Shown here in pieces: positions 38,601-50,300 of a stretch of 64,000 nucleotides of DNA. Every line of letters begins with the position of its first letter. Positions within the stretch are counted from its first letter, which is position 1. Both the position numbers and the translations under genes were made by a program. The stretch is taken from NCBI GenBank assembly GCA_964035545.1, contig OZ037771.1:13272980-13336979 (forward strand), in the 5' to 3' direction. Below the pieces are notes generated by a model. That model made no database searches. It saw only the letters and a list, made by a program, of their open reading frames with translations, and was not told the origin of the DNA. This stretch comes from Bugula neritina (Eukaryota > Bryozoa > Gymnolaemata > Cheilostomatida > Bugulidae).

Positions 38601-39184
38601 TAACCGCCGTAATTGTCGTTTTTATAGCAACTTCAATTCAGATTTTTGATCATTCATTAAAATAAATTGAACTTAGCAAATGAGTGGATAATTCACAAAT
38701 GTTAAATTTAATTGACCTCTTTGAGTTGGGCTTTTGCGGCCCACTTACTGAACAATTCTAAAGCTAGCACACGTAACAAACGAAAATTATAATTACCACG
38801 GACTCTGTTTTTGTAGATATGTCAACCAGTTTGCATCTAAAACCATTAGTTTATCCTTAATTATGTGTTTTAAGAATGCTTCAAAAAGCCATTTTATTGA
38901 TACTTGGTATAGGATGAAATATGGTTGCCGGAAACGAACTAAGCTTGTTTAGGATTGTGGGTAATTATCTTATGGCCATTATAAGGGCGACTTATCAAAG
39001 GTTCTCTTTAGTCTTAACATTGAAAAAAAAACACGAATCGACTATGTCAAGGATGCGCTATTAGTATTACTTCTTAGATCTTGTAAATTTGAAACGTGTG
39101 CAATTCTCTGAGTGTTAACCCCAAAGTTGCGATTCTTAATTGATTAAATATATTTATTGGTTATATATTTTTATTGTTTCAGCT

Positions 39185-42100
39185 ATGGATTTAATGTGGA
39201 AATTGTTTTTTATTTTGGTGAGCTTGGCAATTTTAGCTTTGCTGCTGGTAAGTAGTAAAATTAAGTCATAAATTAAGATAAAGATAGTTAAGTTTACAGT
39301 TTGTGTTACACTTACTCTTACTCTTACTCTTAGAGTTAGAGTTACTGTAACTGTTAGTGTTAGTCTTACAGTTACAGAGTTACAGTTTGGGTTACAGTAT
39401 GAGTATGACTATGACTGTATTAGTATCACATTCATTATCAGTATGAGTATGACTATCACTACTAGTAGTAGTACTACTAAATCTAATTGCAGTTTATTAC
39501 TAAGTCTAATACTAATAGTAATAGTAATACTAAATAGTAATATTACATTTACTGTAATAGTTATAAATACTGAAATAGTAATACTAATACTTCAAGCTCA
39601 TGAATTCACGTGTTTGACATATGAATACTTCACGTTACCACAGCTGATAATTATTATTATATGCTGCGTGATGTAAGAGCCAAGAGGAAGAGGGAATTAT
39701 AATTACATAGAAAAGTACACCCAGCAAACTGCTGTGAGGCTTCCATCAGCTCCCCACGTAACAAGCTAATATGACCCAGATTAAACTGTAGGCCTGAGTG
39801 GCACAGCAATACTATCCTTACATAATCATCATTATCTTCAAGTTCATCTCATGCTTAATCTTAGACTAGTACTTATAGTTATACTTCTATTTAATCTTAT
39901 AGTTAAACTTAATGTTGTTACCTAGCTCCATTAAGTTGGAATAAAAAGCCGTGCATGGTATGGCTTTCCTTATTTCAGCATTTAATCAATATCTAATTTT
40001 CCTCTGCTGTTCTAAATCAAATAATCTAAAAGAATGAAAAATAACCATCAAGTGCAAACTTAAACTGCGGTATTCTCTTGCGTCATCACCCTTCATTTAT
40101 GCAAGCCAGTTACTGTTATGCCCCCAACACTAACAGCTTTTCAAACATCTTTGGTATTACGCATAAAGTCCATGCAACAAAGATGTTCAGAGTTGTGTTT
40201 GGAGGGCTAATGAATGCCATAATCATACTGATAGTCTTATCACTATTGTGAAAAAATTCAAATTGAAATGGTATGGGCATGTCACAAGATAACATGACTA
40301 TCGTGCAAGACATGGTACAAGACCAAAGACAAGGAAGGCAGAAGAAATGCAAGAAAGATTACTGGAATGGACTAGGTTACCTCTCAATACTGAATTGAGG
40401 AAAGTGAAAGACCGACAATTGTAGAAGGAGATTATTAATTTGTCTGTGATGCCCCTACAGTCTCCCATTGGCTTTGGGACATGAATTGCTCTAAATTTTT
40501 TAGTGAAAATCTGTCCATTTATATTCTAGTGCAGGGGTGTCCAATCTTTTCAGACCGAGGGCCACTGAAAGGGGATATTCTGGTGGTGTGGGCCACGTTG
40601 TAAACTTCATTTTGAGCTGGAGGGGGGGGGGGGTGGGATATCATCAGTGTTTTTCAAATTACTTTATTCCAAAAATTTCATAAATCATTACACAATTAAG
40701 TCCCAATAGTTACCGCAGGCTGCATGTTTTGCAGCATGTGTAGAAATAATAAATTTAAAAAGTGGGTTTTCCGCTCTAATTCATGTATCAGTGTGAAAGC
40801 TAATTTTAGCTTCATGCCTTTGAAGGCCACATAAATGTAGGATGGGGGCCACATTCGGCCCTGGGGCCGCCTGTTGGACAGCCCTGTTCTAGTTCAAGTA
40901 ACTTGAGAAGTTGAGTAGTTTTACTTTGGTCACAGTAAGTGTCACTTAGCTGCTACACAAAAACATTCTTCTGCAAAACCCATATTGTTTCTGATTGAAT
41001 AATTATTATCAATGTGTTTTAACTGATACTTACCTTGTGGCTTGAACAGTTGTAATGGTGTTTGGCATAATGAAGTATTGCTACTAGAATAGACTAATCT
41101 AAATGTGTTCTGTAATTAATAAAGTTACAAGATTTCGTGGCGGTGTTTTACATTGAAATAAACTGCACAACGTAGTATATTAGTACATCATTTATATATC
41201 TTTGGTCACTCTTTATATATGTTTTTTATCGCTACAACCTTATATTTGCTATCTGTTTTTTTCTCAGACCTTCAGTATATTTTCACAATCCTATGTGGAT
41301 TAGAATCAGCCAGTTTCCAGCTTTTCTAAAAAGTGTTGACTAGTAGACAACTTACAATACAATTTGCTGTGGAGTGCTTATTCATGATATTAGATGTTTG
41401 AAAAATTGTAGTTGGTAGTGTACATGTACCTTACGACAATACCCAAGCCAAACAACACCCGATTGAAAGATGAGAAGTCATTTACCGACCCTTCTAGCAA
41501 TAAAAAAGTGTTATTTCCATCTATACTCCATCATCCAACGGTGGACTTGAGTGTAGTTGTGCCAGCCTACAATGAAACTGAGCGATGTAAGAATTCTAAG
41601 ATTATACAATTTTTAAAAAAATCTTGTCACAATTTTTGAGACAAATATCATGCTGTTCTATAAGAAAAGTCGATAAAAATGTTAAATTTGATATTCTTTT
41701 AAAAAATTCATAGTTCAACATTATTTATTTTGGTGCAAATTTTACATGATTTTTTAAGCTAAAGTTCCTATGATATTATAACTTTATATTTTCCTCTTTG
41801 TCACCTCATCTATGTCACTCTATGAAAAATGCCTTTGGATAGTTGAAACGTAATCGTGTATCTGAAATATTTTTCAAATATGATATTTTTTGCCATGATG
41901 AGGGCTAAATTTGGGTAAACTTAGACATTGCACTATTTGAATAATCAGATGGAACTGCTTTGTTGTGTTACAGTGCCAGCTATGCTGAATGAAGCTCTAG
42001 AATATTTAGAGAACAAACAAAAAGAGAATCCTAGGTACAAATATGAGATAATAGTGGTAGATGATGGCAGTAAGGATGAGACCAGCTCGGTGAGTATGTC

Positions 42101-45100
42101 AGAGTTTGTTCAATCCACAGTTTTCACTGTGTTTTTTTACCATTTGGAAAGACAACTCTTGATTTTTTATAGCCTTTCCTTAGATTTCATATGGGCTGCT
42201 TTCTTGGCCGATGTAATACGTTGTTTCTGTATTACTTTCAGGTAGCCCTGCTTTATTCTCAGAAATATGGTACTGATAAGGTCAGGGTGTTAACATTGGT
42301 GAAGAATAGAGGTAAAGGGGGAGCTGTAAAAATGGTTAGTATATATGTAACCCTCTTGAAAAATTGCTTGAAACATCTGCAGTTGTTTATAGAAATACTA
42401 AGGAGTCATCTCCACCTGAGTATATACAGATTGCCTTTGCTTCACGTATTAAGTATAATATTATTTTCACTTGAAGAGTTTCTATAGGCAGTTCCGAGTT
42501 GAGAGTGACTGAGTGCAGTAGTTTGCGGTTCTCGAGTTTGGGTTTTGGAGTGGGGGGGGGGTTGGAGCTTTAAACCCACAACTCTAAACTCAATACCCCT
42601 AATTAATCACTCAGTCACCCCAACTCAATGCTGCTTATAGCAAATTTCTTTCACTTGTTTGTGTATTGAAATAGTCTTCAGTGAAGTTTTCATATATAAA
42701 TGAGTAAAAAGGCAATTTTAAGAACTATACATAGGAGTTATCTTCACATGAACATCATATATGAAATATGCAAGTATATGCATATCACCTGTCCTGACTA
42801 AACGGCCATATTTCTATTCCAGGGAGTTCTGAGTAGCAGAGGAAAGTTGATTCTCTTTGCTGACGCTGACGGTGCTACTAAATTTGAAGATCTGGAGAAA
42901 CTAGAAGTTGAAATGGCAAAATGTCTGAAAAATGTGTGTTTTGTGTTCCATGTAGTTCATTGTAATCTTACACTAATACTCTGTATACTTACACTAATAC
43001 TCTGTATACTTACACTAATACTCTGTATACTTACACTAGTACTCTGTATACTTACACTACTACTCTGTATACTTACACTAGTACTCTGTATACTTACACT
43101 ATTACTCTGTATACTTACACTATTACTCTGTATACTTACACTAGTACTCTGTATACTTACACTACTACTCTGTATACTTACACTAGTACTCTGTATACTT
43201 ACACTATTACTCTGTATACTTACACTATTACTCTGTATACTTACACTAGTACTCTGTATACTTACACTATTACTCTGTATACTTACACTAGTACTCTGTA
43301 TACTTACACTAGTACTCTGTATACTTACACTAGTACTCTGTATACTTACACTATTACTCTGTATACTTACACTAGTACTCTGTATACTTACACTATTACT
43401 CTGTATACTTACACTGGTACTCTGTATACTTACACTGGTACTCTGTATACTTACACTGGTACTCTGTATACTTACACTAGTACTCTGTATACTTACACTA
43501 GTACTCTGTATACTTACACTAGTACTCTGTATACTTACACTAGTACTCTGTATACTTACACTAGTACTCTGTATACTTACACTAGTACTCTGTATACTTA
43601 CACTAGTACTCTGTATACTTACACTAGTACCCTGTGTACTTACACTAGTACTCTGTATACTTACACTAGTACCCTGTGTACTTACACTAGTACTCTGTAT
43701 ACTTACACTAGTATCCTGTATACTTACACTAGTACTCTGTATACTTACACTACTACTCTGTATACTTACACTAGTACTCTGTATACTTACACTAACACTC
43801 TGTATACTTACACTATTACCCTGTATATTTACACTAGTACTCTGTATACTTACACTAATACTCTGTATACTTACACTAGTACTCTGTATACTTACACTAA
43901 TAGTCTATGTATTATAAATAAGTTAATAATCTGTCTCCAATGATGTCTCCTCATGTTTTAGCATGATGACGTTGTTGTGTGCGGCTCTAGAGCTCATTTG
44001 GAAGAGGAGGCAATTGCTGAGGTAGTTACACTCTCTCATTACTACTGACTGAAGTACTATAATTGTTAGAACTGCTTCAATACACAACTTTCCAACCTTA
44101 ATGCGAATGGATTTTATATTAGATGTTCGGAAACAGTTGCATCAATGAAACCACACCCACGGGCTCATTGTACGAGCATTCATTTGTATAATACAAATGT
44201 AATGGAAACGCAGTGATAGGAGACAATGCGCTTCTATATTCTAGAGATCTTTGAATGTTGCATGTATTGTAGAGGTCTATGTTCAGGACACTCTTAATGA
44301 AGGGGTTCCACTTTCTGGTGTGGTTTCTGTGCGTACGCGGAGTAAAGGACACTCAGTGCGGCTTCAAGCTGCTGAGTAGGTCCGCTGCCGCTGCCCTCTT
44401 TGTCAGCCTTCACGTGGAGAGATGGGCCTTCGACGTAGAGCTGCTTTACATAGCCCAGTGTCTGGGGATGCAACTCCGAGAAGTTGCCGTTAGATGGCAG
44501 GAAATTGAAGGTAAGAATCAGCTAGTCATGTTCCGGGAATCGTCCCGCCCTCAGTAACTATAGCCCACAGGGCTATGGGCGAGACTAGTGTTTTCCTCAA
44601 AGCTATTTACTTAAAATATTGTGTTGGTTCAAGCCACTCCATGTCTTACATAATGCAAACAACTTGAATGGGTATGTTGAGAATACTCAATCACCCACTA
44701 TGCACTGCTGGGTGGTGTAGTATATACATGTGAATAGTGCATAAAGGTTAGCCTCAGGGTTAAAGAGAGCCCATCTCAAACTAGGGGGGGGGGTTGTGGC
44801 TCCATCATTTAGTAAAATCGTAAATGAATTTGTTGCACTACAAGTTGTTTCCTGTGTCTGTCTGTGTGTCTGTCTGTAGGCGGGTGTGTCTGTCTGTCTG
44901 TGCGAATGTGTCTGTCTGTGTGTCTGTCTGTGTGTCTCTCTGTAGGCGGGTGTGTATGCTGTGTGTATATATTAGAATGAACAGACTTGATTATGTCGCA
45001 CTGTTTCGTACAGGGTCTAAGATAGTACCCTTCTGGAGCTGGGCACAGATGGGTCGGGATCTTCTCTTCATCAGACTTCGCTATACCTTCTCTCTCTGGA

Positions 45101-45126
45101 AGATTTCTGACGGAAAACTAGACTGA
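39185..45126 (+). CDS. ALG5: Dolichyl-phosphate beta-glucosyltransferase
   Basis: ALG5 moves glucose from UDP-glucose to dolichyl phosphate on the cytosolic face of the ER, making the glucose donor for the N-glycan precursor. Exons: 39185-39247, 41412-41586, 41974-42089, 42242-42334, 42823-42933, 43962-44021, 44273-44510, 45014-45126. The sum is 969 nt, 322 aa (human 324), with all phases matching. The N-terminal hydrophobic segment, split over exons 1 and 2, is the membrane anchor. GT2-family motifs are present in order: [66 protein letters not shown] and [17 protein letters not shown]. The C-terminus contains [20 protein letters not shown]. An AG just before the ATG (TTTCAG) would allow a 5' UTR intron. 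Intron 5 is a 21-bp minisatellite that stays open in frame. Confidence 0.96.
39290..39600. repeat. Degenerate hexamer-like tract in ALG5 intron 1
   Basis: CTTACT, GTTAGA, GTTACA, TATGAC and AATAGT words follow one another in blocks, with a strand switch near 39330 (ACTCTTAGAGTTAGAGT). It has the same style as the tract at 37850-38600. Confidence 0.6.
39617..39835 (+). repeat. Dispersed repeat, family B copy 2
   Basis: High-identity copy of 34738-34935 in the same orientation, lying in ALG5 intron 1. An extra TATTAT near 39652-39660 is the main length difference. Confidence 0.9.
40130..40470 (+). pseudogene. Decayed 3' end of a non-LTR retrotransposon (LINE) reverse-transcriptase ORF
   Basis: From 40248 the plus strand encodes [13 protein letters not shown], the tail motif of many LINE reverse-transcriptase proteins. 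A stop follows, and then a frame shift is needed to continue. The next pieces, a QGRQKK segment and [20 protein letters not shown], match the usual end of such proteins in two different frames. It is a short dead fragment in ALG5 intron 1. Confidence 0.7.
40532..40886. mobile_element. hAT-type non-autonomous DNA transposon
   Basis: The left end begins CAGGGGTGTCCAA and the right end, reverse complemented, begins CAGGGCTGTCCAA. The internal ends have GGGCCAC/GGCCGC words typical of hAT MITEs. The flanks are TTCTAGTG (40524-40531) and TTCTAGTT (40887-40894), an 8-bp target duplication with one mismatch. There is no transposase. It includes a long G run near 40622. It lies in ALG5 intron 1. Confidence 0.85.
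42496..42626. repeat. Short imperfect inverted repeat
   Basis: GAGTTGAGAGTGACTGAGTG at the left pairs with the reverse complement of CACTCAGTCACCCCAACTC at the right. The centre has a run of nine or more G. It could be a small foldback element in ALG5 intron 4. Confidence 0.6.
42962..43912. repeat. 21-bp minisatellite, about 45 copies
   Basis: A unit of ACTTACACTAGTACTCTGTAT fills ALG5 intron 5. It starts about 30 bp after the donor at 42934 and ends about 50 bp before the exon 6 acceptor. Variation is mostly at one position (AGT, ATT, ACT, GGT or AAT). The array is open in the frame of exon 5 and would read as a Leu/Cys/Ile/Thr repeat if the intron were kept. Confidence 0.97.
44853..44965. 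repeat. TCTG-type microsatellite
   Basis: GTCTGTCTGTGTG-type repeats with two copies of a TCTGTAGGCGGGTGTGT block lie about 50 bp before the last ALG5 exon. Confidence 0.85.
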
Positions 45127-47332
45127 GTTCTATGTTTATATATTCTGGAACAAGCTGCTAGTCAAGCGACAGCCTTACTGATGAAACTTAGCGCTGCAAT
45201 GTAGAAATTAGTCGCTCAGCTTCTCGCCGCATTTAGATGACTCAATTTTTTACCTGTTTGTACTATACAAGGCAATCAATTTATTCATACCTGACCCCAG
45301 GTACTCTTTAGTCCAGTCATTGATATATTGATCAGCCCTCTGGCAATCCTCAGCTTCTAAATTAGCTGACACCTTTACTGACTCAATCTAGCTGACTGTA
45401 TGACACCTTTACTGGCTTGTAACTAGCTGACTGACACCTTTACTGACTCACGGTTGGCTAACCGACACTTATACTCATTCACTAACTGGCCTCTTAAACT
45501 CCTTAAGTTAGATCTCGCTGGTACTATTAACTAGAGCCTGTGCACATAGTACTGTGTTTATGTTATTCTATATTATGCTTTTTATGTCAAGTGGGCTATT
45601 TCAAGCTGGCTTATTTATGATAATACAAGCACCTTTCATTGAAATGAATTCATCATTTCTATATGCTCTTTGTTAGAATGAGTTCTTTATACAGGTTTTG
45701 ACTTGAACAAACTTCTCCTTTCACCATATCACCTTGAAACAAACAAAATATGTAAGATGACATGCGACTTTCTAGTACCTAAAGTAGAGCCAGTGCTGTT
45801 TGACAGTTTATAAATGCTCAAAGAGAAATAATCCAGCCCTGGTGTGTAGCTCAGGCATGGTGATGAACCATCAGAAAGACTTTTGCTCCCTTTGAATGTT
45901 GATTTTCATATTACATCAGCAGTTGTGATGAGTCGTGCTATATTGGCAAGATATTGAACTTAGGCATATAGTAAGCAAATAGTGAGAATAAATAAAACAC
46001 TAAAGTAGCAGTATTAAAACTTATAACATAAATGCGATTTTTCATGTTTCTACTGATTTAATACTGATCGAATCTTAGCTTTAGTAGTGTGTTATACACC
46101 AGCTGCATATTGTAGAATATCAAATATTCAGGTAGGTGCGGTATAAAAGAGAAATTGTGAAAAGCTTGTGTTCTAGAAATGTAGCATAAGAAGTTTCAAC
46201 CTGCATCTCAAACCAAAATTTAATAATAAAATTAAAGAACCTAGGCTTTCTCACTTTCTCCACTACTGCTCCTAAATGAAATGTACTCAAAGTGTAAATA
46301 TGTTTTCTAATGAACTGTTTTGTTGGAATAGAGAATTCATATCAATACACAAATACACTTGCTAGCCAATCATGTGCTGAGGTTAAAGATAAAGCTCAGG
46401 CCTATTGAAATGTTACCCCATAGAGTTGATAAAATATCAGCAACGAGGAAGTTAGGCACTTGGCAGTAGTCTTAGTTGACCTCAAGTGTTTAGTATCACT
46501 TCACTGGCGTTGAGTATTATGATGATATACTTGCTAAGAAGGCAAACCAGCGCTGGTGGGTGAATCTTCCTTGCCATAGTCTTCAAAGGTAAGAGCTTAG
46601 ATCTCCGTGCAATCCTGGCTTGCAATTATATAAAAACATTTGTTTACAAAAGTTGACTTTTCTATCAGTAAAAATATAGCTGAGTGCTGTTGATGGATGG
46701 TATTGTGCAGGTTTTGCTACTTCTCTCATCCTGCAAGCAGCTGATCTCGTTGGCTATTAGATATGGTTGTCTGTTTATGTTGTATTTTATGGCTTTCCAT
46801 GCCACTACCTTTGACTTTAGGGGACAAACTTCTTACCTATGTATCATGCTATATTTATAATGGTTTTACAAAACTTTCTTTGACTTATTAAGTCACTTTC
46901 CTCATGTCACTGAAATTTGAACAAGTTGCTTTAAAACCTTTGCAAGAAAATAGTAGAGTCTCACATTGCAAGGTTATATGAACTGTGAATAAAACGTTAA
47001 TGTTTAAGTCATGTAACCAAAAGTAAGTGCTAAAAGTTTACACTTGATAAACTATTAAAATGGCAGCAATTTTGATTATGTTGAAGTTATAATTACAGCG
47101 CTTGCAATACTTGAGTTGTTCATTATTATTACGGCAGGAATCATGAGAGGAACTCCGTGTTTTACTGACGTTATGTAGTTCAGAAACATGCAGCTATTAT
47201 AATAATTAAATTATATTGAATTTTCTACGACAGGTTGGTACCACAAATCGCTATACAGAAGTACTAATGCAACTATATGTGACTATATGCGTAGCTTTCT
47301 GGTAAATAGGTGACCTTGAACTCAGTCCCTTG
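45127..47332. other. Intergenic region between ALG5 and the B-box protein gene
   Basis: The ALG5 3' UTR probably lies here; the first good AATAAA I see is at 45987-45992, about 860 bp after the stop. The stretch includes dispersed repeat family A copy 2 (46133-46281). No coding exon was recognised. Confidence 0.5.
46133..46281 (+). repeat. Dispersed repeat, family A copy 2
   Basis: Same-orientation copy of 33571-33718, differing by small gaps around the TTTCAAC segment. It lies between ALG5 and the B-box protein gene. Confidence 0.85.
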
Positions 47333-50300
47333 ATGTTGAAGATGTTGAGAAAGTCCCGATCTAAGGGGGAAGCGCACCGTCCCTTACCACTGCCACCAGA
47401 AGACCCCACAGATGGTTGGTCATTCCTTCCGTTAACTAATAAATATATTAGATAGTTGTATACTATAGAAAAAAACTCGTCAGTGTTTATAGTATTCAAA
47501 TCAAGTTTTCTATTGAATCTAGTTCTACAGTAATAAGATTTATATTGACTGCACCTTTTGTAATGTGTTGTGATATTTCATATGATGCATTATATGGAAT
47601 TAGTTAATAGTCTAGTCACTAGTGTGTTGATCACCTTTTCTTCTATAAACATGCTTGTTTCTGCAATATATTATTAAGTGATTCATATTTCTATAATATT
47701 ATATTACTAAACACTGCGTATTGCTGTAATTTCTTTTACTAAACACTGCATATTTCTATAATAATAATATTATATTACTAAACACTGCATATTTCTATAA
47801 TAATAATATTATATTACTAAACACTGCATATTGCTGTATTTTTATGTTACTAAATAATGCATATTGCTACATTACACCTACAATATATTTCTCTTGCAGT
47901 GTATGAATATTTAGATGTTGCCAAGATTCCCCTAACATCTCCTAGGTCAGTCAATGGGGCAGCAGCTGCTGCCTCTCCCCTCGCTGACTCTAGAGACCCT
48001 CAAACTGAGATCCAACAACTCTCCAACGCTCTTCAGTTAGGTACGTACCCCTCTTTAATTAGCTACTCCACCCCTGTTCAGTTGTCTACTCCACCCCTGT
48101 TCAGTTGCCTACTACACCCCTGTTCAGTTGTCTACTCCACCCCTGTTCAGTTGTCTACTCCACCCCTGTTCAGTTGCCTACTACACCCCTGTTAAGCTGT
48201 CTACTACACCCCTGTTTAGTTGTCTACTCCACCCCTGTTCAGTTGTCTACTCCACCCCTGTTCAGTTGTCTACTCCACCCCTGTTCAGTTGTCTACTACA
48301 CCCTTGTTAAGCTGTCTACTCCACCCCTGTTTAGTTGTCTACTCCACCCCTGTTCAGTTGTCTACTCCACCCCTGTTAAGCTGTCTACTACACCCCTGTT
48401 TAGTTGTCTACTTCACCCCTGTTCAGTTGTCTACTACACCCCTGTTCAGCTGGCTACTACACCCCTGTTCAGTTGTCTACCACACCCCTGTTCAGTTGTC
48501 TACTACACCCCTGTTCAGTTGTCTACCACACCCCTGTTCAGTTGTCTACTACACCCCTGTTCAGCTGGCTACTACACCCCTGTTCAGTTGTCTACTACAC
48601 CCTTGTTCAGCTGTCTACTACACCCCTATTCAGCTGTCTATTGGGTTGTCTTGGTGCTCTATAAATAGCATTTAATGTCAATCCTTTTCTACCTATCACT
48701 ATATTTGTTATATAATATAATATAATATTATTAACTTACTGAAATGAAGTTTTGATTAGGCATTGGAATTTCTGCTAATTTAATAGAATCCAGACATGAT
48801 AAAGTGCCTCACAATAATATAAGTATAATGTGTATATAATATTATTACATATAATATGTGTATATATAGTATATAATATACAAAACATTATTGTACAATG
48901 TAATAATAGAATATATATATATGATAATATTATAAACATATTATACATTGTGTGTGAGCTCGTATATTACCAAGTAGTTTGCTTTGTTAATAGTTTTCTC
49001 TCTGGAAAGGCAATTGTATAGAGTAATTTTTAAATTCTTCTTAAAGTTCACTAGAATTTCTGATTCAAGTGGTTTTTTGTCATTTACATCATTTCTATAT
49101 TATATAATCTGCGACAGCAGCATCTAGTTTGCTGTGATATTATTGTGAGGCACTTCATAATGTCTGGATTCGATTGTAAGCAGGAATTCCAATATCTAAT
49201 CAAAGCCTAATTTCAGCAATTCAATATATTTAGGCTGTTCTTTCAAGACTGTTTTTTTTTGTTCTAAAAATTAGCTTAAGTTTCTAATATCATTAACCTA
49301 GGTAGTACATTATATCTAAAAGATGGCTTCACTATTCCTAGTAGCACTTTCATTCTGTTTTTTAGACTCCAAAGCTGAAGTATGTCAAATTGATAATTGT
49401 GAGAAAGAAATAGACGGTTATTGCACCAAATGCAATCAGCTTACGTGTTACCGGTCAGTATCTCCTGTGACAGCATCAATCATTGGCTGTAATTTGAGTG
49501 AAACAAGCATCCTTATTGGCTGAACATGTAATTGGATGATTGCCTTTGTGTTGCACATATAATACGTTAATTTTCAGTTCTGAGAAGATTTTGATTTTAT
49601 GAACAACTGGTGGAGTTAACAATGCCATTAAGTGAGTGTATCGGTTTTGTGTCAGTGTCTGGGTGACTTAGAGTGTAATATTGTTATCTATTAGCCAACT
49701 TGGCAACAGGTTCTCAAATTTATTGACTCTCAAATCGTACCCTGGAAAAATGGGAAAAATAGAAATTGCATAAACTGCTATAAGTAACAATATAAATCAA
49801 AAGTTAGAGAAACACCATGAAAACAGCACAGATCCAAACAAAATGACATTAGCTATTATAATCCAAGTAAAACTTACAATATTGATGCATAGATAAAATT
49901 CTGTGCCATCACAATGCCAAAACTGATGGTCTATTCAGAGTGTATAATTGTGTGCTCATATGATGTTATAAATGCACCTCTCTGGCTGTTTGATTAGAAC
50001 ACACTGCCTGTGCTGTGCTAAGGACAGTAAACTATAGCAACAGCACTGTCAGCTAATAATAGCTTTTGATGAATGTGTTAAAGCAAGAAAGCTTTAATGA
50101 TTGGTGGCATACCAATACAGTGAGGAGATAAATTTACGTTCAACTTTAGATGCAGTAAAAAGACGAAATGCAGGATGGATAGTGAGCATGAGTTTGCTGA
50201 TATTGACCAATACAAAGCTGCCAAGCAAGCTATGTATGACATGTGGTACACTGGGAAGAAGAACCACACTATAGCTTTAGATCAGGAGGTATATTACGCA

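Larger units (their letters stand above)
37093..39184. other. Divergent intergenic region between TSC22D and ALG5
   Basis: This 2.1-kb region should hold the promoters of TSC22D (minus strand) and ALG5 (plus strand). It contains a 16-bp tandem repeat at 37320-37480 and, at about 37850-38600, long AT-rich tracts of TATCAG/TATGAC/TAATAT-type words. No coding exon was recognised. A non-coding 5' exon of TSC22D is likely here. Confidence 0.5.

Noticed and set aside
48105-48675. Overlapping long ORFs of Ser/Thr/Pro/Cys repeats
   Set aside because: All arise from the 23-bp intronic minisatellite, which is open in several frames.
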